A stretch of 38,693 nt of DNA from positions 1 to 38,693 of the forward strand of contig JAICXU010000001.1 in the NCBI GenBank assembly GCA_025934595.1, in the 5' to 3' direction. A program made the translations under genes and the position numbers. The notes beneath the pieces are model-generated. The model searched no databases, was not told the DNA's origin, and saw nothing but the letters and a program-made list of their open reading frames with translations. Position 1 is the first letter of the stretch. Each line of letters opens with the position of its first letter. The stretch comes from Polyangiaceae bacterium (lineage in GTDB: Bacteria; Myxococcota_A; Polyangia; Polyangiales; Polyangiaceae). Shown here piece after piece: positions 1 to 8,598 of this stretch.

Positions 1-50
1 ACGCGAATCTTCTATAATAACGAGGCGTCACGGAATCAAGAGAGGCCGGG

Positions 51-332
51 TCACGTGCCTCGAAACGTCTGCACGAGCGTGTAGATCCCCATGCCGATGA
101 GCAGGATGCCGGCGGCGCCCTCGACATAGCGGAGGTTGATTCGTTTTTCGATTTGCTCGGCCAGGATGACGGCGAGGAGCGAGCTCGTGACGAGCGCGAG
201 CGCCGACCCTGCAAACACCGACCACTTGGCGTTCGAGCTCGCCGCCATCGTAAGAGTCATCACTTGCGTTTTGTCGCCGAGCTCCGCGAGAAAGATCGCG
301 GCGAACGCGCTGCCGAAGAGGCGAAGATCCAT
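51..332 (-). CDS. Single-repeat Gdt1/UPF0016 family membrane transporter
   Basis: The 93-residue protein is almost entirely hydrophobic and carries the family signature ELGDKTQ near residues 11-17. UPF0016/TMEM165/Gdt1 proteins are cation (Mn/Ca) transporters that normally contain two such repeats. Here only one repeat is present, so the functional unit would have to be a homo- or heterodimer; that is an inference. The ATG at 332 was chosen because the signature helix begins right after it; the open frame continues upstream into the neighbouring gene, where the residues are not membrane-like. It lies 41 nt downstream of the TPR ATPase gene on the same strand and may be the last gene of that operon. 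Substrate is not evident from the sequence. Confidence 0.8.
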   Translation of the reverse strand: MDLRLFGSAFAAIFLAELGDKTQVMTLTMAASSNAKWSVFAGSALALVTSSLLAVILAEQIEKRINLRYVEGAAGILLIGMGIYTLVQTFRGT

Positions 333-373
333 TGGAGGATTGTAGCCTGATCGCGACGGCGCGGAGACGCCAG

Positions 374-3064
374 CTAGCGCGCAGCGAAGAACGCGTCGGG
401 CTCCAAGCCGAACGCAGAAATTTTGAGCCTCGCGAAAATCTCTTCCGCGCGCTTCGCATACGTCGCCGCTTCGCGGATGATGTTCGGGTCGGTGGCGTAT
501 TCGGCCGTATTTCGCAGGAGATCGGCGTACGCGCGGCAACTTCTCGCGAGCTCCACTTCGTTTCCGATTTCTTCGAAGATCTTGATCGCCTTGAGTAGAT
601 AGCCGCGCGCGTTCTTGATGCCTTCGCCCCCGGCGCTGGCGGCGGCCGTGACCTCGCCGAGCGATCGCAATGCGACGCCCATGTGCACCTTGCTCTGGAC
701 CTCACCGAAAATTTCCACCGCGCGTGCGGTGCATTCGCGCGCCTTCGTGTATTCGCGTTGCGCGAGGTAGGCCTTGCCGAGACCGCGCACCGCTTCGGCG
801 AGACCCATCTTGTCGCCGAGCTCGTCGGCGAGCTCCTCGGCTTGCTTCAAAAAATTCACCGCCGCCGATGCATCACCCAGACGATTGTGCGTCTCGCCGA
901 GATTCGTGAGGACGAGCGCGATGCGATTGCGGTCTCCGGTCTCGAGCGCGACCTCGTAGGCCTCTTGGAAAAGCTTGAGCGCGCGTTTGTCGTCGCGTTG
1001 ATCTTGCGCGACCGTGCCGAGGTTGTTCAGCGAGATCGAGACGCCGACGAGATCACCGATTTCACGGCGAATGCGGAGCGCCTGCTCGAAGGCGTCGAGC
1101 GCTTGCACGTATTGCCCGGAGTCTTGGTAGACGAGGCCGAGGTTGTTGAGCGAGAGCGCGATCGATCGCCGATCGCCTATTTTTCTGCGCATCGCGAGCG
1201 CGCGCTGCGTGTATTCGAGCGCCTTGTGATAGTCGCCGCGGAGCCAATGGAGCTTGCCGATGTCGTCGACGGTGCTCGCGATGCCGCGCTCGTCTTTCGC
1301 TTCCTCGAAGAGCAAGAGCGCGGCGTCGAGGTGGCGTGACGCTTCTTCGAGGTCGCCCGTGTCGCGATAGAGCCTTCCGATGCGTCCGTGCGCCGCGCCG
1401 CCTTTCGTGCGCTGATCGAGCTTGTACGAACGACCGAGCATCTCGCGGAACGCCTTGAGCGCGTCTTCGGTGCGACCGAGCGCTTGCAGCACGTCGCCGT
1501 AATGATGGAGCGCGAGGAGGCGCGCGTTCGGATCGACCTCGGCGCCGACCTCACCGAGAAGCGCGAGCCCGGTGGCGTAATATTCGGCGGCTTTTGCGTT
1601 CGCATAACGCGATCGCGCGACGTCGGCCGCTTCGAGATACGCGCTCGCGGCCTGCCATTTCGAGCCCGCCTTCTCGCGATGTCGCGCGAGCATCGCCACG
1701 TACTCTTCGTGCGTGCGTACGTACTCTTTGAACGAAAGCCAGTCGCCGACGGCGGCGTGATAGCGGCGCGCGATGGCGGTGGGCGTGATCTTCGCGAAGG
1801 CCTCACGCTCCAAGTTGTGCTTGAAGACGTATTCCTCGTCGCCCGCGAACGTGCTGTCGGGGAGCTTCAAGATGTAGTCGCGCTGAGCGAGCTCCTCGAG
1901 CCGCTCGCGCAACGTGACGGTGTCGAGCAGCGCGCCTTTGCTCCAAATCTCGGGCGATTGCGTGCCGAGCCGCGCGATCGCGACGAGGCCTCCGAGCCAA
2001 AATACGCCGCCCATCACCGCCGCGCGCTCGAGCAGCTCTCGCTCCTCGGGAGCGAGCGAAGCGATTCGCGCCTGGACGGCGTCCTCGATCGTGAGCGGCA
2101 ACCGCACGGTGCCGAGCTTGTCGGCATGAACGCGCCACCTCTCTTGCTCGGCGAGCTCGTCCTCCACTTCGAGCACGCCCATGTCGAGGAAGATCCGAAC
2201 CATCTGCTCGAGGAGCGCCGGATTTCCTCCGGCGAGCGTGCACGCCGCGTCGATGAGCTCGTCGACGTCGACGTCGTCTCCGCAGGGCGCGAGCAAATCC
2301 TGCATCACCGCGGAGGCGTCCGTCTCGGACAGCGGCGAGAGCTCGATGATTTGATGGCGCCCGTCGTCGGCTTTCACCCATGCGTCACGGCGTGCCATCA
2401 CCTCGGGACGCGCGATGCAGACGAACAAGATCGGCGCCGTGACGTTCTCGATCAAATAGGCGAGGAGCTCCAGCGAGTCGTCGCGCGCCCAATGCAGATC
2501 ATCGAACACGAGGACGAGCGGACCACCGCCGCCGGCAAGCGCATCGGCCTCGAAAAACCGCTTGATGACCGCGCGTCGCAGACGGAGAGCCTCTTGCGGG
2601 TCGGCAAGGACGGCGCGAATGAGCGGCGAGTCTTGGAACGCGAGCTCGAGGATCTGCCCCAGAAAATAAATGACGTCGCCGACTTTTCGATCCTCGAGGA
2701 CCTCGGCGCACTGGGCGCGGATTTGTGCTTTCGCTACCTCCGCGTCCATGCCTTCGACGATCCCGAATCGGGCGCGGAGGACGCGCGCGAAGACGCCGTA
2801 CGAGGGGCCGTGATCGCGCGCCGAGCCGCGGAACACGCGCGGCGTTTTTTCGCCGAGCCCGCGCATCTTCACGAGGAAGTCGCGCACGAGGCGCGTCTTG
2901 CCGATGCCGGTGGCGCCGAGCACGGTGACGATGCGCGGCGTCCCCTTGTCGCGCACGGCGCGAAGAGCGTCCTCGAGCTCGTTCATGTCCGCCTGGCGCC
3001 CGACGAGCGTGGCTCGTCTCTCGCTTACCCCGAAACCGGGTGCGAAGCTGGGTCGGTCGGCCAT
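374..3064 (-). CDS. AAA/STAND-type ATPase with C-terminal TPR array
   Basis: The 896-residue protein opens with an AAA_16-like module: a 'VGRQADMNEL' lead-in, Walker A GATGIGKT at residues 50-57, and a Walker B-like LVLVFDDLHW near 185-195. A helical region follows. From about residue 470 to the C-terminus there are repeated TPR units with roughly 40-residue spacing (recurrent 'LNNLG..Y...G' and 'AL..F..AL' patterns), of the kinesin-light-chain type. In myxobacteria this ATPase-TPR module is often fused to a Ser/Thr kinase or a cyclase; here there is no such output domain and no DNA-binding LuxR tail. It is therefore probably a signalling scaffold, but no partner is visible. It starts 22 nt after the endopeptidase stop on the same strand, suggesting cotranscription. 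Confidence 0.85.
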   Translation of the reverse strand: MADRPSFAPGFGVSERRATLVGRQADMNELEDALRAVRDKGTPRIVTVLGATGIGKTRLVRDFLVKMRGLGEKTPRVFRGSARDHGPSYGVFARVLRARFGIVEGMDAEVAKAQIRAQCAEVLEDRKVGDVIYFLGQILELAFQDSPLIRAVLADPQEALRLRRAVIKRFFEADALAGGGGPLVLVFDDLHWARDDSLELLAYLIENVTAPILFVCIARPEVMARRDAWVKADDGRHQIIELSPLSETDASAVMQDLLAPCGDDVDVDELIDAACTLAGGNPALLEQMVRIFLDMGVLEVEDELAEQERWRVHADKLGTVRLPLTIEDAVQARIASLAPEERELLERAAVMGGVFWLGGLVAIARLGTQSPEIWSKGALLDTVTLRERLEELAQRDYILKLPDSTFAGDEEYVFKHNLEREAFAKITPTAIARRYHAAVGDWLSFKEYVRTHEEYVAMLARHREKAGSKWQAASAYLEAADVARSRYANAKAAEYYATGLALLGEVGAEVDPNARLLALHHYGDVLQALGRTEDALKAFREMLGRSYKLDQRTKGGAAHGRIGRLYRDTGDLEEASRHLDAALLLFEEAKDERGIASTVDDIGKLHWLRGDYHKALEYTQRALAMRRKIGDRRSIALSLNNLGLVYQDSGQYVQALDAFEQALRIRREIGDLVGVSISLNNLGTVAQDQRDDKRALKLFQEAYEVALETGDRNRIALVLTNLGETHNRLGDASAAVNFLKQAEELADELGDKMGLAEAVRGLGKAYLAQREYTKARECTARAVEIFGEVQSKVHMGVALRSLGEVTAAASAGGEGIKNARGYLLKAIKIFEEIGNEVELARSCRAYADLLRNTAEYATDPNIIREAATYAKRAEEIFARLKISAFGLEPDAFFAAR

Positions 3065-3086
3065 GGAAGCCGAAGTCTACATCAGC

Positions 3087-4082
3087 TCAATCGCCTTCGA
3101 CCGGATCGTTCGGCGCGGCGAGGACGGCAGAGGAATTCGAGACGTCGTCCGCATCCGGGCTCGACGAAGAATCGCCTGCATTTTGCGGTGAATCGTCATT
3201 CATCGGCTTCGCGGGCTGAGGCTCCGCTCGGCTCGGCGCATCCGTCTTGACGTGGTCGGTCGGCGGCGCGGGCGGCTCGGTTCGCTCGCGATGCTTCGGC
3301 GTCGGAACATGTGTAATATGCATCTTCTTTCGCGGCGCCGGATTTTCGATGCATGCGCGCTGGCCCGCGGGGCAACCGATGCGCACGTGGAAGTGATCGT
3401 CGTGCGGCAAGCTCCCGTGCGGTTGCATCATGAGCTCGGCCGCGCGCGCGCGAACGGATTCGGGCGCGCCGACCTTCGCCGCATAGGCGAGGAGCCTTGC
3501 ACGGAGGGGTGAGGACACGAAGATGTGCGTGACGTTCGCGTTGTCCTGGACGATCGAAGAGATGAGCGTCCAGTTGCGCGCGTCATCGAAGCGCGCGCCG
3601 GGCCACGTGGACGCGGTGCCGTCACCTGCGAACTTGACCATGCTGTCGGAGAAGACCTGCTTGCCCTCGCTATTTTTCACGTAAAACGCGAGGTCCGCGT
3701 CGCGTCCGCTTTCGTGTGAGGCGTGATCGCCGACGTCGCCACCTCCGCTTCGAGAGAGGTGGCCGACCTCGAGCACGGAGCCTGGAAACTTCTTCGTGAC
3801 CGTCCTTGCCGCGCGGTCGATCATCGAAACGAGCGGAGACAAACCCCATCGCACGTCGCCCGGCGCGTCGTGCGCCATCACCTTCACGTACGAGGTGTCT
3901 TCGAGACGCTCGCCGCCGACGAGGTGCCCGTCCGTCGGCGACCCGACGCTTTTTCCGAATCGCAGCGCCGCGGCATTCGCGACGACGCGCGCCGTCACCA
4001 TCTTCGGCGCGGAGTTCGGCGACGCCACGACCGACGACGTGATGAGGGTGATCGCCACCGAGAAGAAGACGGCCGAGCGCAT
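3087..4082 (-). CDS. Penicillin-insensitive murein endopeptidase (MepA-like, LAS metallopeptidase)
   Basis: This is a secreted peptidoglycan hydrolase of the M74/LAS metallopeptidase group, expected to cleave cross-links in the periplasm. The ATG at 4082 starts a typical signal peptide (MRSAVFFSVAITL, cleavage near VVASP). An ATG 30 nt upstream would add ten residues ahead of the signal and is less likely. Zinc-site motifs are visible: SHESGRDAD in the middle and DDHFHVRIGC toward the end. After the catalytic domain comes a low-complexity tail of about 80 residues rich in Pro, Ser, Asp and His, unusual for MepA and possibly a wall-interacting tail. It is divergent from the CoA transferase gene across 98 bp. 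The TPR ATPase gene follows 22 nt downstream. Confidence 0.85.
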   Translation of the reverse strand: MRSAVFFSVAITLITSSVVASPNSAPKMVTARVVANAAALRFGKSVGSPTDGHLVGGERLEDTSYVKVMAHDAPGDVRWGLSPLVSMIDRAARTVTKKFPGSVLEVGHLSRSGGGDVGDHASHESGRDADLAFYVKNSEGKQVFSDSMVKFAGDGTASTWPGARFDDARNWTLISSIVQDNANVTHIFVSSPLRARLLAYAAKVGAPESVRARAAELMMQPHGSLPHDDHFHVRIGCPAGQRACIENPAPRKKMHITHVPTPKHRERTEPPAPPTDHVKTDAPSRAEPQPAKPMNDDSPQNAGDSSSSPDADDVSNSSAVLAAPNDPVEGD

Positions 4083-4180
4083 GGGCAACTCGCAACCAAG
4101 CACGCCCCGCATTTTCGGGCCAAATTTGCGGCCATCGGGGAGCGTTTCGGTGCGCGCCAAAATCCGCTAGCGTCCGCGCC

Positions 4181-4945
4181 ATGCAGAAAGTGTTCAAAAG
4201 CGCGCAAGAGGCGTGCGCGGGTGTTCCCGACGGCTGCACGCTCCTCGCAGGTGGCTTCGGTCTTTGCGGCATTCCCGAAAATTCGATTCGCGCCTTGGCC
4301 GACCTCGGCGTGAAGGGCATCACGGTCGTCTCCAACAATTGCGGCGTCGACGACTTCGGTCTCGGGATCCTTCTTCGCAACAAGCAGATCGTGAAGATGA
4401 TCTCGAGCTACGTCGGCGAGAACAAAGAGTTCGAGCGGCAATATTTGTCCGGCGAGCTCGAAGTGGAGCTCTGTCCGCAAGGCACGCTCGCCGAGCGCAT
4501 TCGCGCGGGCGGCGCAGGAATTCCGGCCTTTTATACGCCCACCGGCGCGGGCACCGCGATCAGCGACGGCGGGCTGCCGTTGAAATATGCGAGCGACGGC
4601 AGCGTCGCGAAGTCGTCACCGAAGAAAGAGCAGCGCGAGTTCCACGGCCGCACGTACGTGCTCGAGCCCGCGATCACGGGTGACTTCGCCATCGTCAAAG
4701 CGTGGAAAGGCGATCGCTACGGCAACCTCGTCTACCGGCACACGGCCATGAACTTCAATCCCATGATGGCAATGGCCGCGAAGACGACGATCGCGGAGGT
4801 CGAGGTGCTCGTCGAGCCCGGCGAGCTCGATCCCGATCACATCCACACGCCGGGAATTTTCGTGCAGCGAATCTACAAGGGCGAAAATTTCGAAAAGCGC
4901 ATCGAGCGACGCACGGTGACGCAAGCTGTAGGAGGTGCGAAATGA
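4181..4945 (+). CDS. scoA: Succinyl-CoA:3-ketoacid CoA transferase, subunit A
   Basis: Subunit A of a class I CoA transferase that moves CoA between succinate and acetoacetate (ketone-body use, or acetoacetate from PHB turnover). The CoA-binding motif GGFGLCGIPE lies at residues 24-33. At 254 residues it is longer than many bacterial A subunits because of an extra segment before the conserved ITGDFA..KAWK stretch (GLPLKYASDGSVA and the following residues). From memory, that segment resembles the mitochondrial SCOT/OXCT enzyme. The ATG at 4181 matches the family N-terminus. Its TGA stop overlaps the ATG of subunit B by 4 nt (ATGA), and a GGAGG at 4931-4935 serves subunit B, so the two are translationally coupled. 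Confidence 0.93.
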   Translation: MQKVFKSAQEACAGVPDGCTLLAGGFGLCGIPENSIRALADLGVKGITVVSNNCGVDDFGLGILLRNKQIVKMISSYVGENKEFERQYLSGELEVELCPQGTLAERIRAGGAGIPAFYTPTGAGTAISDGGLPLKYASDGSVAKSSPKKEQREFHGRTYVLEPAITGDFAIVKAWKGDRYGNLVYRHTAMNFNPMMAMAAKTTIAEVEVLVEPGELDPDHIHTPGIFVQRIYKGENFEKRIERRTVTQAVGGAK

Positions 4946-5601
4946 GCGGCCTCTCCCGAGAGCAAATCGCGCAGCGCGCCGCACAAGAATTGCGCGACGG
5001 CTTTTACGTGAACCTCGGCATCGGCATGCCGACGCTCGTCGCGAACTACATTCCGCCGGGCGTCGAGGTCGTCTTGCAATCGGAGAACGGCCTCCTCGGC
5101 ATCGGCCCGTGGCCGGTCGCTGGAAAAGAAGACGCCGATCTCATCAACGCCGGAAAAGAGACGGTCACGATGCTGAAGGGCTCGGCGATCTTTTCGAGCT
5201 CCGACAGCTTCGCGATGATCCGCGGCGGTCACATCGACCTCGCGATCCTCGGCGCGATGCAAGTCTCGGCTCGCGGCGATCTCGCGAACTGGATGATCCC
5301 AGGCAAAATGGTGAAGGGCATGGGCGGCGCGATGGACCTCGTCGCTTCCGCCAAGCGCGTCGTCGTGATCATGGAGCACACCGCGAAAGGCGGCGCGCCG
5401 AAGATCTTGAACGAGTGCAACTTGCCGCTCACCGGTCTTCACGTCGTGCACCGCATCATCACCGAGCTCGCGACGATCGACGTCACGAAAGACGGTCTCG
5501 TTCTGCGTGAAGTGGCGCCCGGCGTCAGCGCGAAAGACGTGCAAGAGCGCACGGAGCCCACGCTCCTCGTGCCGAGCGACCTCGCGACGATGAAAGTGTA
5601 G
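4942..5601 (+). CDS. scoB: Succinyl-CoA:3-ketoacid CoA transferase, subunit B
   Basis: Catalytic subunit of the CoA transferase. The active-site glutamate is Glu48 in SENGLLG, the residue that forms the glutamyl-CoA thioester in this family. Other family hallmarks are NLGIGMP at 24-30, the FAMIRGGH stretch, and a WMIPGKMVKGMGGAMDL block. Length (219 residues) is normal. The ATG at 4942 overlaps the end of scoA and has a strong GGAGG upstream. The diguanylate cyclase gene begins only 7 nt after the stop, so scoAB and the two following genes look like one transcript. Specificity for succinyl-CoA/acetoacetate is inferred from similarity to SCOT rather than shown. Confidence 0.93.
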   Translation: MSGLSREQIAQRAAQELRDGFYVNLGIGMPTLVANYIPPGVEVVLQSENGLLGIGPWPVAGKEDADLINAGKETVTMLKGSAIFSSSDSFAMIRGGHIDLAILGAMQVSARGDLANWMIPGKMVKGMGGAMDLVASAKRVVVIMEHTAKGGAPKILNECNLPLTGLHVVHRIITELATIDVTKDGLVLREVAPGVSAKDVQERTEPTLLVPSDLATMKV

Positions 5602-5608
5602 GGCCGCG

Positions 5609-6721
5609 ATGGCGTCCCGAGCGATCCCGCGTCCCGCCAAGAAGACGCGGAAAAAGAAGCCTGTTCGCGAGCCGGCGCCACAGCGTGACTCCAGCAAAAA
5701 GGCGCTGCTGACGCTGCTCGAGCTCACGCAAACCCTCACCGACGATCATCCGCTCGAAGCCTCGCTTCGCCATGTGACCGAAGCCGCGCTTCATTTGGTG
5801 CCCGGCGATCACGCGTCGATTCGTTTGCTCGACGGCACGCACACCGAGCTCCTCTCAGGCGCGCGTTCGGGCGCGGGAGAGACGTTGCCCCCGATGACGT
5901 TCCGCCGCGGCGAAGGCATGATCGGTTGGGTCGTCGAGCACCGCAAAGGCGTGCGCGCCGGTGAGGTCTCGAAGGATCCGCGCTTCAAGCCCGCCACCGG
6001 GCTTCGTAAGTCGCTCGCGATCAAATCGATCGTCGCCGAGCCTTTGTGGTCGGCAGGAAACGTGATCGGAGTCGTGTCCGTGTCGTCGCCGAAGGCGCAC
6101 GCGTTCACGGCCGATCACGAGCTCCTCGTGCGCCTCCTCGCGAACTGTTCTTCGCCGCCGATCGAGCGCGTGCGTTTGCGCCGGCTCGCGATGACCGACG
6201 ACCTCACGCTCGCGTACAACCAACGTTACCTCGCGCCGCGTTTTTACGAAGAGATCGAGCGCGCGCGGCGCACGGGGACCGACATGAGCGTGCTCATGAT
6301 GGATCTCGATCACTTCAAGATCGTCAACGACAACTATGGCCACGCGGTGGGCGACTCCGTGCTGCGCTATTTCGCAGACCGCGTGCGAAGCGTCGTGCGA
6401 AAAATGGACATCTTCATTCGCCGTGGCGGTGAGGAGTTCAACCTCGTGATGCCCGGCACCTCGCTCGATCACGCTCGCGCAACGGCCGAGCGCATTCGTC
6501 GGATCATGAGCGATTCGCCATTCGAGATCGGCGACCAATCGATTCGCCAAACCGTGAGCATCGGCGTCGCCACGTGGGACGGTGAAGAGCCGCCCGAAGA
6601 GCTCCAGCGCCGCGCCGACATGGCGATGTATCGCGCGAAAGAAAACGGCAGAAATCGAGCCGAAATCGCGCTTCCCGAAGAAGCGCCCGCGCCGGTCACG
6701 CAGCGTCGCGGCACGACATGA
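5609..6721 (+). CDS. GAF-GGDEF diguanylate cyclase
   Basis: Makes cyclic di-GMP from two GTP in the cytoplasm. A basic, Lys/Arg/Pro-rich head (residues 1-28) precedes a GAF sensory domain (about 36-187) and a GGDEF domain (about 190-360). The active-site loop is GGEEF at 273-277. The metal-binding motif MDLDHFK is present (Asp232/Asp234), and an RxxD inhibitory site (Arg264 to Asp267) sits five residues before GGEEF, so catalysis with product inhibition is expected. There is no transmembrane segment. It begins 7 nt after scoB and its TGA overlaps the ATG of the next gene (ATGA). The GAF ligand is unknown; a link to CoA-transferase metabolism rests only on gene order. Confidence 0.93.
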   Translation: MASRAIPRPAKKTRKKKPVREPAPQRDSSKKALLTLLELTQTLTDDHPLEASLRHVTEAALHLVPGDHASIRLLDGTHTELLSGARSGAGETLPPMTFRRGEGMIGWVVEHRKGVRAGEVSKDPRFKPATGLRKSLAIKSIVAEPLWSAGNVIGVVSVSSPKAHAFTADHELLVRLLANCSSPPIERVRLRRLAMTDDLTLAYNQRYLAPRFYEEIERARRTGTDMSVLMMDLDHFKIVNDNYGHAVGDSVLRYFADRVRSVVRKMDIFIRRGGEEFNLVMPGTSLDHARATAERIRRIMSDSPFEIGDQSIRQTVSIGVATWDGEEPPEELQRRADMAMYRAKENGRNRAEIALPEEAPAPVTQRRGTT

Positions 6722-8598
6722 CCCGATCGCGGCGAGCCGCGGCGTTCTCGTGCGGAGCGTCAGGACGCGCACGAGCCTGCGCGCTATTCGCGATCGCGTG
6801 CGGAGCGGCGTCGTGCAGCTCGTCAGCGCCCTCGATCGTCGTCGGAGTCACCACACAGATGCGCGTGCCCAAAGATCTGCGCAGCGTCCGCATCGTCGCT
6901 CACGTCGGCGGAAGCACGACGTGTGAATCGCACGCGATCGACACGGCGGGCAGCTCGCTCCCGATCGCGCTCACGCTCGAAGGCAACGCGAACGACGTCG
7001 TGAAGGTCACCGTCGCAGGTTTCTCGGACGCTACGACTGCCCTGCCCTCGGATCCTTGCTCCACCGCCGGCGCGCTCGTCGTGCGGAGCGCCACCTCGCA
7101 TTTGATCGACGGCCAATCGCTCTACCTTCCCATGCCTCTCAAATATTTGTGCGAGAACGTCGCGTGCGACGACGGGCAAAGTTGCTTCGCGGGAGCATGC
7201 GATTCGGATGTCGTCGATCCCACCGCGCTCGTTCGCTATTCGGATCCGCTTCTCTACGGGAACACGAGCTTCTGCATTTCGAACGGCACGTGCATGAACC
7301 ATACGTCGCCCGTGCTCATGTCGGATCCCGATCACTGCACGTTCACGTTCGCGATCGACGACGTCGCGTTCGACAATCAAGGCGTCAACATCCAGCTCGT
7401 GCACGACGACCTCGAACGCGAGGTGATCGATCTCGGCGATCCCCGCGAAGGATTTTCGTACGACCCGAAGACGCCCAAAGAGTTCACGATCGCGCCACGC
7501 CTCTGCGACGACGTGAAATCCGGAAAGATCACCGTCGTATCTTCCGGTGTCGGCTGTCCCGCGAAGACGGTGCTGAACCCGATGTGTGATCCCGCGCACG
7601 ACGGCGACAACGGTCGGCCCAAAGAAGGCGCGACTATTTGCACGTCGACGGCGGACGTCATGCCCGCACCAAATGCCTATTATTTCCTGCTCGATCGCTC
7701 GTCGAGCATGGCTGCATTCTACACGCAATCGCAAGGCACGCTCGCGGAGGTGCTCCGCCTTCTGTTGTCTGCACCCACGTTTTCGACGGCTAACGTGGCG
7801 CTCGATTACTTGCCGGCGAGCGCCGGCGATTGCACGGCGAGCTCGAGCTCGCTCGCGTCACCGCTCGTTCCGATGGGCAAAGCGAATCGATCCGCGGACG
7901 CGATTTCGGGAGCGCTCGATCCGAGCGCAGTGCTCGCGGACGATCCCCCGCTCTTCATGGACGCGGCGCTGCGTTCGCCGGCGGCGTACGCCGTGCTCGA
8001 AGCGCTCGATCCGTCTGCGTTCGATCGACGCACGCTCGTCCTCGTCGGCAATCGCGATTTTTATGGCGATTGCGCGCCGCCGATCGGGACCACGAACGGC
8101 CTCGGCTTCAACGAGCACGACGCGACCGGCATCGACACCGGCGCGATCGTGCTCAAGGCACCACCGACGACCGATCAAGGAGGCCACGATGCGTTCGTCG
8201 ACGCGGTCGCCATCGCTCGCGCCGGCTTCGGTCCCTTTGCGGACGGCACCGTCGACGACAAAACCGCGGCGATCGCCGTGCTCTCGGCGTTCGACATTCA
8301 ACAGAGCTGCACGTACGACGTGCCCGCTGACGCCGATCTGACGCACGTGGCCGGCAGCTTCCTCACGTACTTCGACGTCGTCGCTCAAAATCGAATCGAT
8401 ATCCCGTTCGACGCGGGATGCGTCGACGCAACGTCACCCGTCGATGGCTTCAACGTCGTCGGATCGAGGATCGTGGTGTGCGGCGCGCCGTGCGGAGGGC
8501 TTCGTTTCGTGCTCGATACGAGCGGCCTCTACGCCATCCAACATCACGCCGCGCCACCGCTCGTTCCGATCCGATGGTCCCCGCCGTGCAGCCATTAA
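6718..8598 (+). CDS. Secreted VWA-like Cys-rich protein, probable lipoprotein
   Basis: A 626-residue exported protein of no precisely recognised family. After an Arg-rich start there is a hydrophobic stretch and a weak lipobox-like AASC (Cys33). Residues near 145-160 carry a Cys-rich CDDGQSCFAGAC motif common in myxobacterial surface lipoproteins. At 326-330 the sequence DRSSS, preceded by YYFLL, matches the DxSxS metal-ion adhesion (MIDAS) motif of von Willebrand A domains. Many paired cysteines suggest disulfides outside the cytoplasm. It is translationally coupled to the GGDEF gene (ATGA). At its 3' end the TAA shares bases with the TAA of the convergent gene (TTAA at 8595-8598). An adhesion or surface-binding role is inference. 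Confidence 0.75.
   Translation: MTRSRRAAAFSCGASGRARACALFAIACGAASCSSSAPSIVVGVTTQMRVPKDLRSVRIVAHVGGSTTCESHAIDTAGSSLPIALTLEGNANDVVKVTVAGFSDATTALPSDPCSTAGALVVRSATSHLIDGQSLYLPMPLKYLCENVACDDGQSCFAGACDSDVVDPTALVRYSDPLLYGNTSFCISNGTCMNHTSPVLMSDPDHCTFTFAIDDVAFDNQGVNIQLVHDDLEREVIDLGDPREGFSYDPKTPKEFTIAPRLCDDVKSGKITVVSSGVGCPAKTVLNPMCDPAHDGDNGRPKEGATICTSTADVMPAPNAYYFLLDRSSSMAAFYTQSQGTLAEVLRLLLSAPTFSTANVALDYLPASAGDCTASSSSLASPLVPMGKANRSADAISGALDPSAVLADDPPLFMDAALRSPAAYAVLEALDPSAFDRRTLVLVGNRDFYGDCAPPIGTTNGLGFNEHDATGIDTGAIVLKAPPTTDQGGHDAFVDAVAIARAGFGPFADGTVDDKTAAIAVLSAFDIQQSCTYDVPADADLTHVAGSFLTYFDVVAQNRIDIPFDAGCVDATSPVDGFNVVGSRIVVCGAPCGGLRFVLDTSGLYAIQHHAAPPLVPIRWSPPCSH

Noticed and set aside
13..18. TATAAT box at the window edge
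   Set aside because: No suitable -35 box and no gene start on the plus strand follows; the window begins too close to judge.
1388..3250. A 620-codon open frame on the plus strand opposite the TPR ATPase gene
   Set aside because: High GC makes long antisense frames common. Its translation has no domain, is Arg/Glu-rich without pattern, and the minus-strand frame has clear Walker and TPR motifs.
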